From an uncultured Selenomonadales bacterium (lineage in GTDB: Bacteria > Bacillota > Negativicutes > Selenomonadales > Selenomonadaceae): a stretch of 35,267 nt of DNA. The position numbers and the translations under genes are program-made. Of this stretch, positions 8,417 to 17,278 are shown piece by piece. The stretch spans positions 1 to 35,267 of the forward strand of contig CALFJB010000071.1 in NCBI GenBank assembly GCA_937877565.1, written 5' to 3'. The notes under the pieces were generated by a model. It saw nothing but the letters and a program-made list of their open reading frames with translations. It had not been told where the DNA came from and searched no databases. Positions within the stretch are counted from its first letter, which is position 1. Every line of letters begins with the position of its first letter.

Positions 8417-10654
8417 TCACTTCCTCACGACGTACACAACCGAAGTATCAATTAAGCCGTTTTCAGTCATTAAATCTTTGCCGAAAAAATTTTTATCGTA
8501 TTGCTCAACTTTCAAGCCGACAGATTCAAGCCGCTGTAAAAAAATTTCTTTCGTATAAGCTCTAACGTGATCATCTTGCAGGAAACGCCGCCAACGTTCC
8601 GCAACGTCTGTACAATTCGGGTCTTCATCAATTTCAGTTTTATTTAAGTCGAGCGGTACAACCAAAATTCCGCAACCATCCGCCGTCAAAATTCGTTTCA
8701 ATTCTTTCATCGCTTTAATATCGTCCGTGACGTGTTCCAAAACGTGCGAGCAAATGAAAAAATCTATGCTGCCGTCGGAAACTTCCTTCATATCGCAAAT
8801 ATCAAGTTTATAATCCGCCTCCGGCATTAATAAATCCGCCGTCTTGTAATTCGCAAGCGGGAAATTCTTCTTCACAAAGTCGGTAATACATTGACGCGGC
8901 GCAATATCCAAAATACGAATTTCTTTATCTGCAGGTAAAATTTTTTTCATAACAAGGGCGTAAGCGCGTTCCCTGTCTGTACTTTCACAAACAGGGCAAG
9001 TATATTCGCGCAGATTCAACATTTCATAGCGGAAATTAAAATTGACGCCAAAACTTTTCAGCGTATCAATATAAGCTGTGTCAAGCGGCAAATAATTTTT
9101 AATTTCACTGCCGCAACACGCGCAAATTTTTTTATCTGTCTTACGGTCAAGATTGTATTTTGTAGTCGGCGCAATGGGCGTAGTTGCAGAATTCATTGGA
9201 CAGCAGGACAAACAACCGCGAAAATCATCATTCAAAATTCTGTAACGCGTTGAGGCGTATTCAAACGAATTTAAAATTGCGTCCCATGTCACAAGATTTT
9301 TTTCGGCGTCCATAAAATCTTTTATATTTAAAGTCGGTTCAATCCAACTGCAAAAATCTATTCGCCCGTCAGGATATAAATCAAGCTCATTCCACGGCGC
9401 AAAACAAATTTTTTTGTCGGTATTCGGCTTTAAATGAATGGTCGGCGTTAAATCTTCAATCAAAGAAAGTTCCCGCTTGCCATTGGCGCGGCGAATTTCA
9501 TTGCGCTTGTTATGTTCCGCAACGATTGAACGACCTTTTGCCCATTGTAAAATTTTGGCGTACTTTTTATTAAGCTCGGTAATAGGAATGGCTTCAACTT
9601 CCTGCTGAATAATTTCCGCCTCTTTGTTTGGTATCCACAATCTGAAATAAATGAAAAATTTATCAGCAAGGACGCGCTCCAATTCCATTAAAACTTTCAA
9701 CGCGGGGCGGCTTGTTTCAGGACTGGAAAAATATTCACTGTTCATATCGTTTTCAGTGTAGTCGAAGAAAAACATAACAAAAGGCGCGTTCAATTTCAAC
9801 GCCAATATCACGAAGTCTTCAACGTCAAAAAAGTTGTCCTTGTTGATAACCATTGAATAATCCGGCGCGAAGCAAATTTTATCTTCGGCTTGAAGTTTTG
9901 CAAGATAACTTTTAATGTTGCGAAGAATTAACGCGTACATTTTACGCGCCGTGTCGCCGTCGTCTTCGTCCCAACAACTTTTAGCATAAATGTCAGCGTT
10001 CGAGGCGTTTAAAGAAATGTGCAAATGAAATAAATTTTCGCACGCCAAATTCTGAAACTTTTCATTAAAAGCAATACCGTTCGTCTCCGCCATAATCGTT
10101 AATTGCGGGAAATTTTGGCTAATGAAATTCATATAACGATAACTTTCTTTAGCAAAAAAAGCGTCGCCGCCGGTTATCAAAAGTATTCTAAGCGAATCAT
10201 AAAGCGGTTTACAGGCAGTGTACAACCAATCTGCTGCCATTGAAATATTAAAATCGCCGCTGTAACCTTTACGCGCCCCGCAGTAACGGCATTTTCCATT
10301 ACAAGAATTAGTAATTCGTATTCGCAAAAATCCACCGTCGGCAAATTCGCTTTTACATTCAGGATGACGCGTTAAAATCGCAGGCATCGCAGCTTTAATT
10401 TCCTCGCGGTAACGTTTTTCTTTCATACCGAACATTTCAAAATGCAGTAGCGGATTCACACCGGCGGCGGCAACGTCGGGATTTTTCTTTAAATAATCTG
10501 CAGTTGAAAAAAAAGCGGAGGGATTTTTGCCCTCACGCCAACCAATATTTAAATAATGTTCCGCCGCGTCTAAATATTCACCGAAGCCGTAATTTCGGCA
10601 ATACCATTCCGCGTCAAATAGCAACGAATGTTTGATAAAATCTTTCTCTTCCAT
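8417..10654 (-). CDS. Radical SAM protein fused to a C-terminal SAM methyltransferase
   Basis: The 745-residue protein has three parts. Residues 1-80 hold two short motifs (FDAEWYCRNYG...HYLNIGWREGKNPS and ADYLKKNPDVAAAGVNPLLHF) seen at the ends of surface-glycan proteins. Residues 110 to about 480 are a radical SAM domain with the 4Fe-4S ligands C118, C122 and C125 (CNGKCRYC), TGGD at 161 and a SPASM-like Cys cluster (CFAPWNELDLYPDG...FCSW...GCLSCC). Residues about 505-745 begin with zinc-ribbon Cys pairs (CACC, CPVC), then a class I methyltransferase (RILDIAP, SHVLEHVTDD). It lies four bases after wzt, so it probably modifies the exported glycan or a carrier. The substrate is unknown. Confidence 0.85.
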   Translation of the reverse strand: MEEKDFIKHSLLFDAEWYCRNYGFGEYLDAAEHYLNIGWREGKNPSAFFSTADYLKKNPDVAAAGVNPLLHFEMFGMKEKRYREEIKAAMPAILTRHPECKSEFADGGFLRIRITNSCNGKCRYCGARKGYSGDFNISMAADWLYTACKPLYDSLRILLITGGDAFFAKESYRYMNFISQNFPQLTIMAETNGIAFNEKFQNLACENLFHLHISLNASNADIYAKSCWDEDDGDTARKMYALILRNIKSYLAKLQAEDKICFAPDYSMVINKDNFFDVEDFVILALKLNAPFVMFFFDYTENDMNSEYFSSPETSRPALKVLMELERVLADKFFIYFRLWIPNKEAEIIQQEVEAIPITELNKKYAKILQWAKGRSIVAEHNKRNEIRRANGKRELSLIEDLTPTIHLKPNTDKKICFAPWNELDLYPDGRIDFCSWIEPTLNIKDFMDAEKNLVTWDAILNSFEYASTRYRILNDDFRGCLSCCPMNSATTPIAPTTKYNLDRKTDKKICACCGSEIKNYLPLDTAYIDTLKSFGVNFNFRYEMLNLREYTCPVCESTDRERAYALVMKKILPADKEIRILDIAPRQCITDFVKKNFPLANYKTADLLMPEADYKLDICDMKEVSDGSIDFFICSHVLEHVTDDIKAMKELKRILTADGCGILVVPLDLNKTEIDEDPNCTDVAERWRRFLQDDHVRAYTKEIFLQRLESVGLKVEQYDKNFFGKDLMTENGLIDTSVVYVVRK

Positions 10655-10657
10655 AGT

Positions 10658-12034
10658 TTACTCCTTAGAATTTTTTTTAAATTTCGTAATTTCCATATCG
10701 TTGTGCCAATGAACGTAGCCGCCCGCCAAATTTAAATACTTGTTCGGGCTGACAACTCGAAATTGCAGGGCGCACGGTACAAAGTCGCAAGCATCAGGCT
10801 TTTCAAAAGTTTCTTCAACGGGAATTGAAATTACACAGGCGAAATTGTAAAGCTCCTGTCGCATTTCAATTTTAAATTTCCAATCTACAACGTAAATTTC
10901 GCCGGACTTCGCGTCAAGAATCGCCTTTACGTCGCTGAATCTTGAATCGTTGTAAACCAAGTCAACGCCATTCAAATTGCGAATATGATAGCCCATCAAC
11001 AGAGCCTTTATATCGTCGTTGAGTTTTATCACCATTCGCAAAATAACTTCCTGCCCGTACATTACATCAGAAATTATTTCGCCGTCCAAATTCAAAAGTT
11101 GAACATTTTCAAAATTGGCGCGTCCACTTTGAAAGCGATTGTACGCGGCGTTTTTTTCAAAAATTTCTTGATTGAGTTTCAGATTTTCGGCAGTAACAGG
11201 CAAATTAATTTTTCCGTCCGAAGATTTTTTACTGACAAGGCGAAGTTCTTTAGCTATTTCGTCCAGCTCGGAATTTTCGCCGCCGGTTAGCTCGTGTCTC
11301 ATATTTAAAATAGATTTACGGTAAGCCTCAATGACTTCTCCGGCGTCCGCGTCCATTATAATTTTTCCTGATTCAATCCAAAAAGCGCGATGACACAAAT
11401 TTTTTACAGCAAACATATCATGACTGACAAAAATAATCGTTACTCCGCCGTCAATCATACTTTTCATTTTGTCCATACATTTACTTTGAAAAAAGGCGTC
11501 GCCAACGCTTAAAGCCTCGTCAACAATCAAAATATCCGGCTCCACAAAGGCATTTACCGCAAATGCAAGGCGTGCAAACATTCCTGACGAATACGCCTTT
11601 ACCGGCTGCTGAATGAAGTCGCCAATATCTGCGAAAGAAATTATATCGTCAATTTTGTTATCCATTTGCTCGCGGCTGTAGCCCATCAAAAGTCCGTTCA
11701 TATAAATATTTTCAACGCCGGACATTTCGGGATTAAAACCCGCGCCCAATTCCAAAAGTGAGGCGATTTTTCCATTAACTTGCAAAGTGCCGCTTGTTGG
11801 AGTCAAAACGCCTGTAATAATTTTTAAAAGCGTCGATTTACCCGCGCCGTTTTTTCCAACAAGTCCGAGATTTTCGCCGCGCCGAATTTCAAAAGAAACG
11901 TCGCGCAGGGCGTAAAAATCCTTGCCGTAACTTTTATTGAAAATGTGGAAGGCGTCCTTGAGTCGATCCAAATTTCTTTCGTAGATTTTATAAACCTTCG
12001 ATAAATTTTCAGCTTTAATTATAACGTCGTTCAT
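10658..12034 (-). CDS. wzt: ABC transporter ATPase for polysaccharide export (Wzt type)
   Basis: The 458-residue protein powers export of a surface polysaccharide. The N-terminal nucleotide-binding domain has Walker A GKNGAGKST, the signature YSSGMFARLAFAV, Walker B ILIVDEALSVGD and the switch His in FVSHD. A linker after about residue 235 leads to a C-terminal Wzt-like beta-sandwich (about 310-450). In Wzt homologues such a domain recognises the finished glycan, often a terminal modification. ATG 12034 is used because TGAGGA lies upstream; the longer in-frame start at 12046 is unnecessary. It follows wzm with an 8-base gap and precedes the radical SAM gene. The C-terminal glycan-binding role is inferred from the family. 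Confidence 0.92.
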   Translation of the reverse strand: MNDVIIKAENLSKVYKIYERNLDRLKDAFHIFNKSYGKDFYALRDVSFEIRRGENLGLVGKNGAGKSTLLKIITGVLTPTSGTLQVNGKIASLLELGAGFNPEMSGVENIYMNGLLMGYSREQMDNKIDDIISFADIGDFIQQPVKAYSSGMFARLAFAVNAFVEPDILIVDEALSVGDAFFQSKCMDKMKSMIDGGVTIIFVSHDMFAVKNLCHRAFWIESGKIIMDADAGEVIEAYRKSILNMRHELTGGENSELDEIAKELRLVSKKSSDGKINLPVTAENLKLNQEIFEKNAAYNRFQSGRANFENVQLLNLDGEIISDVMYGQEVILRMVIKLNDDIKALLMGYHIRNLNGVDLVYNDSRFSDVKAILDAKSGEIYVVDWKFKIEMRQELYNFACVISIPVEETFEKPDACDFVPCALQFRVVSPNKYLNLAGGYVHWHNDMEITKFKKNSKE

Positions 12035-12042
12035 AAAATTCC

Positions 12043-12852
12043 TCACAAAACGTCGGCAAAGTGCGGGCGCAATTTTTTAAAACATACCGCGCCAACAAAC
12101 ATTATCGCTAAAGTTATAATCCAATATTGCGCCGCCGCGTCCAAATGTTCCCAAAACCATTCGTGATAAATGAAACTTTGTCTGTAACCTTCAACGAAAT
12201 AGTAAGCTGGATTTAATTTTAAAATTGGTATGAATTGCGGCGGAAGTATTTTAAAGCTCCAAAAAATTGGCGTTGCCCAAAATCCAAATTGTACAAGCAT
12301 TGTGACAAGTTGCCGCACGTCGCGCAGAAATACTGTTAGCGCACTTGTCAGCCAAGAAATTCCCAATGCTAGGCACATCATTGCAAAAAAATAGTAAAAA
12401 ATTTGCAGATTGTAAATTGAAATTGAATAGCCGTAAGCGGCGAACATTGCGAACAGTACCGCTACAAAAAAAATGTGTACGACTAACGCCGATGCAATTT
12501 TGACTATTGGCAAAAGTTCAACTCTAAAAACTATTTTTTTGACTAGGAAACTGTTTTCAATGATTGAATTTGCCGCACTTTGGATACTTTCACTGAAGAA
12601 AAACCAAGGGAACATTCCGCAAACTAACCAAAGTATGAACGGGAAATTGTCAACCGGCATTGCTTTAAAGCCGACTTGAAAGACGAACCAAAAAATTAAT
12701 ACCGTGATTGTTGGCTGAATGAACGCCCATAAAATCCCCAAATATGAATCCAAATATCTTTGGCGAAAGTCGCGTTTTGTCATTTGCCAAAGTAATTTTC
12801 TGTTATGGACTATATCTAAAATTAATCCCAACAGAGCCTTGAAATATCGCAA
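12043..12852 (-). CDS. wzm: ABC transporter permease for polysaccharide export (Wzm type)
   Basis: The 269-residue inner-membrane protein of the ABC-2 family has about six predicted membrane segments. It begins with a cytoplasmic stretch (LLWQMTKRDFRQRYLDSYLGILWAF in pieces), which is the family hallmark, and includes FLRDVRQLVTMLVQFGFWATPIFW and the late LKLNPAYYFVEGYR motif. It forms the channel partner of the Wzt ATPase that follows it. The start TTG 12852 is set by GGAGG eight bases upstream; a longer open frame reaches into the upstream acyltransferase gene and is unlikely to be used. The length matches other Wzm proteins. Confidence 0.9.
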   Translation of the reverse strand: MRYFKALLGLILDIVHNRKLLWQMTKRDFRQRYLDSYLGILWAFIQPTITVLIFWFVFQVGFKAMPVDNFPFILWLVCGMFPWFFFSESIQSAANSIIENSFLVKKIVFRVELLPIVKIASALVVHIFFVAVLFAMFAAYGYSISIYNLQIFYYFFAMMCLALGISWLTSALTVFLRDVRQLVTMLVQFGFWATPIFWSFKILPPQFIPILKLNPAYYFVEGYRQSFIYHEWFWEHLDAAAQYWIITLAIMFVGAVCFKKLRPHFADVL

Positions 12853-12868
12853 TAAAAAAACCTCCGCC

Positions 12869-13516
12869 TTAAAGTGCGCTGCGTCTTTTGAAAATTTTGC
12901 CGGGAACGCCTTCAACAAAACTATCATCTTCAACGTCTTGAGTTGTGACACTGCCCAGCGAAATAATAACGCGGTTACCGAGTTTAACTTTGGGACCGGT
13001 TGCAGTTTGCATAGCCAAAAAACATTCTTCGCCGGTTACGGTTGCGCCGCCAAGTACGCAGAAAGTACAAACTTCAGTAAAATTTCCCAAAATTGAATCG
13101 TGTCCAACAATCGCATTCAAATTAATCAGGCAAAAATCGCCAATCTTAGTATTTGCGCCAATGTGTGAAAATGGAAATACAATAACGCCGCGTCCAATTT
13201 GCGCCGTCTTATCAACTTTCGCCAAATTTGAAATCAGATTGATAAATTCTCCGCCGCGTTCCAAAATACTTTCAGCAATTTTCCGGCGTCCTGCAACGTC
13301 TCCAATCGCCAAAATAAATCTGTCATTCGGCTGAACTTCATAATCTTTGATAGTTCCCAAAAGTGGCGGATAACCTTCAAAGCCGTCCAAAATATCAAGC
13401 ACGTCTGACAGAAAACCTTTTACGCGGTAATTTGGATCGTTGCCGAATGTATCTTGTATAACTTCAAAAGTTTCGCGCCCCATTCCGCCCGCGCCCAAAA
13501 TAACTATATCGTACAT
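12869..13516 (-). CDS. NeuD/PglD-type acyltransferase (left-handed beta helix)
   Basis: The 215-residue protein has an N-terminal nucleotide-like fold (YDIVILGAGGMGRETFEVI) and then hexapeptide repeats from about residue 100 (KTAQIGRGVIVFP onward). This is the arrangement of sugar O- or N-acetyltransferases of the NeuD/PglD group. The catalytic-type His is in IVGHDS. A C-terminal VEGVPGKIFKRR is the usual ending. ATG 13516 follows a GGAG site. It sits between a GT2 gene and the export genes, so it likely acetylates a sugar of the exported glycan. The exact substrate cannot be read from sequence. Confidence 0.85.
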   Translation of the reverse strand: MYDIVILGAGGMGRETFEVIQDTFGNDPNYRVKGFLSDVLDILDGFEGYPPLLGTIKDYEVQPNDRFILAIGDVAGRRKIAESILERGGEFINLISNLAKVDKTAQIGRGVIVFPFSHIGANTKIGDFCLINLNAIVGHDSILGNFTEVCTFCVLGGATVTGEECFLAMQTATGPKVKLGNRVIISLGSVTTQDVEDDSFVEGVPGKIFKRRSAL

Positions 13517-13521
13517 TTTTT

Positions 13522-14430
13522 TCAACTCCAAAAATTTTTGTGCATTGAACAATTTTTAATTATAAAGCGCGGCAGAAAATTTTCAAGCCGCCCCAAACGG
13601 TAACCTAGAAATTTTGCAACGTCTCTAAAAAAAGCTCCAAAACATTCTGCGGGATTATTTTTCCACAACGTCAAAAGTTTTTGGCGGACAAATTTTTTAC
13701 CGACTTTTTCTGCGCCGCCGAAATTTTCACGAATCCAACTTTCTCTGTGATGAAAAACGCCAATATCAAAATATCTGTGAAATTCCTGTGACGCGGTGTA
13801 ATTGTGACTGTGATAAACCTGCGCGACGGCGTTATAAAAAGTTTTATAGCCGCTCATAAGCATTTTCGCCGCCACGTACATATCTTCGCACAAAATAACA
13901 TCAGTTGGAAAGCCGCCAATTTTTTGCAAAGTTTCGACGCGGTACGCCGCAAAAGAATTTGACGCCATTGTAACTTTCATACCAAAAATTTTTCTGTCGT
14001 CAAAAGTGCGAAGTTGACTTTCAGCGGGATAGTTAAATTCGCGCAGAATTTTAGCTTCAAGTGTGGCGTTTTTATGTGGAAGTTGCCGCCCGTAACTTAA
14101 GCCAACGCTTGAATCTGTTTCAAAAATTTCTACCAACTTTTCAAGCGTCTTTTCATCGTGCAAAAAAATATCCTGCGTCATAAAAATTACCACGTCAAGC
14201 GGCAACAGCTTTTCAAGGGCTAATTGCCGCGTTGCTCCGTGATTAAAATTTTTTCGCTGTACCGTCAAAACTTCAAAGCCGAATTTCTTTGCAAGTTCCG
14301 GCGTGCCGTCCGTCGATTCTGAATCAACGAGTAACTTTTTTGTCGGTAAAGTTTGAGCGTCAATTTGTTTGAGTAATTTTTCAAAATTTTTGCCCGCGTT
14401 CAAAGTTGGAATGATTAAGCCGCACTTCAA
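13522..14430 (-). CDS. Family 2 glycosyltransferase (rhamnosyltransferase-like)
   Basis: The 302-residue protein has a GT-A fold start (KCGLIIPTLNAGKNFEKLL), the nucleotide-binding LLVDSESTDGT, a TQD motif near residue 95 in place of DXD, and the acceptor-side LCEDMYVAAKM near residue 185. It resembles the rhamnosyltransferase branch of GT2. It adds a sugar to the growing surface glycan on the cytoplasmic side. The start overlaps the end of purD by four bases (ATGA), which links purine synthesis and glycan genes in one transcript. The donor sugar is not known. Confidence 0.85.
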   Translation of the reverse strand: MKCGLIIPTLNAGKNFEKLLKQIDAQTLPTKKLLVDSESTDGTPELAKKFGFEVLTVQRKNFNHGATRQLALEKLLPLDVVIFMTQDIFLHDEKTLEKLVEIFETDSSVGLSYGRQLPHKNATLEAKILREFNYPAESQLRTFDDRKIFGMKVTMASNSFAAYRVETLQKIGGFPTDVILCEDMYVAAKMLMSGYKTFYNAVAQVYHSHNYTASQEFHRYFDIGVFHHRESWIRENFGGAEKVGKKFVRQKLLTLWKNNPAECFGAFFRDVAKFLGYRLGRLENFLPRFIIKNCSMHKNFWS

Positions 14431-15689
14431 TTTTTCAACGCCTTTGCCGCAATATCTTTTCTGTAGTGCATATTCTCAAATTTAATGGCGTCAACGCACT
14501 TGTAAACTTTTTCAATCGCCGCTTTAATATTTTCAGCTGTTACAGTAACGCCCAAAACGCGCCCGCCGCTTGTCAAAATTTTGCCGTCAACTTCAGTTGT
14601 TCCCGCGTGAAAAATAATTGCGCCCAAATTTTTAGAGGCGTCAAGTCCTTCAATAGGCAGATTTTTTTTGTAAGACTTTGGATAACCACCACTTGCCAAA
14701 ACTACACAAACCGCGCTTTTATCGCTCCACGAAATTTTTTTATCTGACAAATTACCCGTCGCGCAGGCGTCCATAATTTCAACCAGATCACTGTCAAGGA
14801 GCGGCAAAACTGCTTGAGTTTCAGGATCGCCGAAACGTGCATTAAATTCGACAACTTTTGGCACGCCGTCAACAATCATCAAGCCCGCGTACAGACAACC
14901 GCGATAAATTATTTTTTCAGCATTTAAGGCGGCGATAATTGGTTTTAAAATTGTTTCTTCGGCAAGTTTGGCAACTTCCGCCGTAACGACAGGCGCGGGC
15001 GCGTATGCTCCCATTCCGCCGGTATTTACGCCTTCATCATTATCATTAAGTCGTTTATGATCTTGCGCGGCTATCATTGGAATAATCGTTTTGCCGTCGG
15101 TAAAAGCAAGAATTGATGCCTCTTCGCCGTCCATAAATTCTTCAATAACAATTTTACTGCCAGCCGCACCAAAGTTTTTCATTTCGTCAACCGCGTTTAA
15201 AGCGTCGTCTAAATTCTGCGCGACAATAACGCCTTTGCCTGCCGCCAATCCGTCAGCTTTTATAACAATAGGCGCACCCTCACTGCGAATATAATTTTTT
15301 GCGGCGTCTGGATTGTCGAAAACTTCAAATTTTGCAGTTGGAATATTATATTTTTTCATTAAGTTTTTGGCAAAAATCTTTGAGCCTTCCAACTGCGCGG
15401 CATCTTTTTTACAGCCAAAAGATTTAATCCCCGCAACTTCCAGCGCGTCAACTAAGCCGTTTACAAGCGGGGCTTCAGGTCCAACTACAACAAGGTTAAT
15501 ATTTTTTTCCTGTGCAAATTTTACAATCGCCGCGTTATCGTCAATCGAAATATTTTTGACACATTCGGCGTATTCGGCAATTCCGGGATTTCCGGGCATT
15601 GCATAAAATTTTTCTACAAGCGGACTTTGTGCGATTTTCCACGCCAGCGCGTGTTCTCTGCCGCCACTTCCAATAAGTAATATATTCAA
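14427..15689 (-). CDS. purD: Phosphoribosylamine-glycine ligase
   Basis: The 420-residue protein is of full normal length. It makes glycinamide ribonucleotide from phosphoribosylamine, glycine and ATP. The N-terminal LLIGSGGREHALAWKI, the ATP-grasp region with IKADGLAAGKGV near residue 144, NTGGMGAYAPAP near residue 220 and EFNARFGDPETQAVLP near residue 283 are all intact. It starts at ATG 15689 behind GAAGGAG. It follows purH across a heptamer-repeat element and overlaps the glycosyltransferase gene downstream. Confidence 0.97.
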   Translation of the reverse strand: MNILLIGSGGREHALAWKIAQSPLVEKFYAMPGNPGIAEYAECVKNISIDDNAAIVKFAQEKNINLVVVGPEAPLVNGLVDALEVAGIKSFGCKKDAAQLEGSKIFAKNLMKKYNIPTAKFEVFDNPDAAKNYIRSEGAPIVIKADGLAAGKGVIVAQNLDDALNAVDEMKNFGAAGSKIVIEEFMDGEEASILAFTDGKTIIPMIAAQDHKRLNDNDEGVNTGGMGAYAPAPVVTAEVAKLAEETILKPIIAALNAEKIIYRGCLYAGLMIVDGVPKVVEFNARFGDPETQAVLPLLDSDLVEIMDACATGNLSDKKISWSDKSAVCVVLASGGYPKSYKKNLPIEGLDASKNLGAIIFHAGTTEVDGKILTSGGRVLGVTVTAENIKAAIEKVYKCVDAIKFENMHYRKDIAAKALKN

Positions 15690-15714
15690 ATAAATTTCTC
15701 CTTCAGTAAAATTT

Positions 15715-15785
15715 AGCGGTTAGCCGTTAGCTGTCAGCGGTTAGAAAAAATTCCCTAACCCCTAATTCCTAATCCCTAGCCCCTA
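15715..15785. repeat. Period-7 repeat element, purH-purD junction
   Basis: Four heptamers of pattern AGNNNNN (15715-15742, including AGCGGTT twice) are followed by a short A run and five heptamers ending in CTA (15751-15785). The second array covers the last codons and TAG stop of purH (15769-15771). The unit and opposed-array layout match the element at 7595-7676, although the exact bases differ. Confidence 0.8.
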
Positions 15786-16362
15786 AATAATCGGCAATAA
15801 TTTTATCATAATCTGCGGTATGTGCGAACGCCTCCGCTGCTAATTTTTTGCGCGTCTCGTAGTCAACTTCGCCCGTCTCAAGAATCATTTTTGCAATTTC
15901 GTCGTATTTGTCGGGATTCGTCACAACCGTTACAAATTTAAAATTCTTCGCCGCCGCACGAATCATAGCGGGTCCGCCAATGTCAATATTTTCTACTGCG
16001 TCTTCAAGTGTGGCGTCAGGTTTTTGAATCGTCATTTTGAACGGGTACAAATTCACTGCCACTAAATCAATCGGCGCAATTCCATTTTCTTGCATTTGCT
16101 TGACGTGTTCAGGATTATCGCGCACTGCCAAAATTCCGCCGTGAATTTTCGGATTCAAAGTTTTAACTCTGCCGTTCATAATTTCCGGAAAACCGGTTAA
16201 ATCGCTAACGTAAGTAACGGGAATACCCGCCGCACGAATCGCCTTCATTGTGCCGCCCGTGCTGATAATTTCGACGCCCGCCTTGCTCAATTTTTTTGCA
16301 AAGTCCACCGCGCCCAATTTGTTTGAAACGCTGATAATTGCGCGTTTAATTTTCAATTCCAT
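15769..16362 (-). CDS. purH: IMP cyclohydrolase domain of PurH, stand-alone
   Basis: The 197-residue protein covers only the N-terminal MGS-like domain of the usual 510-residue bifunctional PurH. This domain closes FAICAR to IMP. Conserved parts are RAIISVSNK, IISTGGT, FPEIMNGRVKTLNPKIHGG, DLVAVNLYPF and ENIDIGGPAMIRAAAKN. The second domain, AICAR transformylase, is missing, and nothing in the window replaces it. The break is at the natural domain boundary (AEAFAHTADYD), and the last residues and stop fall in a period-7 repeat. ATG 16362 follows GAGGTGG. The formyl transfer step must be supplied elsewhere if the pathway is complete. Confidence 0.92.
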   Translation of the reverse strand: MELKIKRAIISVSNKLGAVDFAKKLSKAGVEIISTGGTMKAIRAAGIPVTYVSDLTGFPEIMNGRVKTLNPKIHGGILAVRDNPEHVKQMQENGIAPIDLVAVNLYPFKMTIQKPDATLEDAVENIDIGGPAMIRAAAKNFKFVTVVTNPDKYDEIAKMILETGEVDYETRKKLAAEAFAHTADYDKIIADYLGARD

Positions 16363-16374
16363 TTTTTCCACCTC

Positions 16375-16989
16375 TTACAAAATATTTGAAGTATCGCCGC
16401 TATTGGGATTAAACTCTGTTTTTTCAACGGTTTTAATAAATTTCGCAGGAACGCCGCCAACAATCGTATAAGGCGCAACGTCTTTTGTAACAACTGCGCC
16501 CGCCGCTACAACTGCCCAATCGCCAATAGTTACGCCCGCCACAATTACCGAATTTGAACCTATCCAAACATTGTTGCCAATTTTAACCGGCGCGTAGTGA
16601 TTTTTGCGATTTTTCGCAGGGTTTAAATCGTGGTTAATCGTCGCCAAAACTACGTTATGCCCAATCAAGCAATTATCGCCAATGGTTATACCGCCCTGAT
16701 CTTGAAATTTACAACCGCTGTTAAGAAAAACATTTTTGCCGAAAGTAATATTTTTGCCGAAGTCTGCATTGAACGGCGGGAACATTCTAAAACTTGAATC
16801 AACTTGCTTGCCCGTCAACTTGCTCATCAATTCAATCAATTCTTGCGGCGTATGATAAGCCGTGTTAATTTCCATACAAATTTTGATACTTTCCTGACAA
16901 ATTGCGTTGAAAAGTTTCAGCATTTCAGGATCACTGCGCGACGGGTTATTTTCGTCGTAAAAACATTTGATAATATCTTCAACTGTCAT
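16375..16989 (-). CDS. Sugar O-acetyltransferase, maltose acetyltransferase-like hexapeptide family
   Basis: The 204-residue protein has the N-terminal helical part of the maltose/galactoside acetyltransferase family, followed by a left-handed beta helix (ADFGKNITFGKNVFLNSGC onward). The catalytic-type His is in LATINHDLNP near residue 120. VWIGSNSVIVAGVTIGD and VVAAGAVVTKDV form the last coils, and GGVPAKFIK is the typical ending. It transfers acetyl from acetyl-CoA to a sugar. The gene overlaps the upstream small gene by four bases and is followed closely by purH. Whether it serves detoxification or the glycan block further downstream is unclear. Confidence 0.85.
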   Translation of the reverse strand: MTVEDIIKCFYDENNPSRSDPEMLKLFNAICQESIKICMEINTAYHTPQELIELMSKLTGKQVDSSFRMFPPFNADFGKNITFGKNVFLNSGCKFQDQGGITIGDNCLIGHNVVLATINHDLNPAKNRKNHYAPVKIGNNVWIGSNSVIVAGVTIGDWAVVAAGAVVTKDVAPYTIVGGVPAKFIKTVEKTEFNPNSGDTSNIL

Positions 16990-17231
16990 TTTTTCACAAC
17001 CTTTTTGTATAAATCATTTTCAAAGGAAATTTCCATATCTTTTGCCAAATCAAAAAGCATTTTGTCCTGTTCGTCAAGTTTATCAAGGTACGACTGCCAC
17101 GCCTTTATAATTTTGCCTTCGCTGTCAAATTGTTTTGCGCCTTCAATTAAATTTTCTGCGATTGTTTTTTGCTGATTCAGCAAGTCTATCAATTCTGAAA
17201 TTTTCGGTTTAAAGCCGTCTGGTTTCATCAT
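16986..17231 (-). CDS. Small helical protein of unknown function
   Basis: The 81-residue protein is predicted mostly helical, acidic and basic residues alternating (LIDLLNQQKTIAENLIEG...YLDKLDEQDKMLFDLAKD), with no signal peptide or membrane segment. I do not recognise a family. A GAGGTGG site precedes the ATG ATG pair at 17231/17228. It overlaps the acetyltransferase gene by four bases and is the first gene after the purN terminator, so it may head a second transcript carrying the acetyltransferase, purH and purD. The helical pattern would allow a small scaffold or partner role, but this is inference. Confidence 0.7.
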   Translation of the reverse strand: MMKPDGFKPKISELIDLLNQQKTIAENLIEGAKQFDSEGKIIKAWQSYLDKLDEQDKMLFDLAKDMEISFENDLYKKVVKK

Positions 17232-17270
17232 TTTACCACCTCTAATTTAAACAAAATTTTATTTTGCAAC

Positions 17271-17276
17271 ATTATA
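17271..17276 (-). promoter_or_regulatory. Candidate -10 box for the small-gene/acetyltransferase/purH/purD unit
   Basis: A perfect TATAAT is present on the minus strand about 40 bases before the start at 17231, immediately after the purN terminator. No good -35 is visible at the right distance, since that position falls in the terminator hairpin. It would allow transcription to restart after purN. Confidence 0.4.
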
Positions 17277-17278
17277 AC

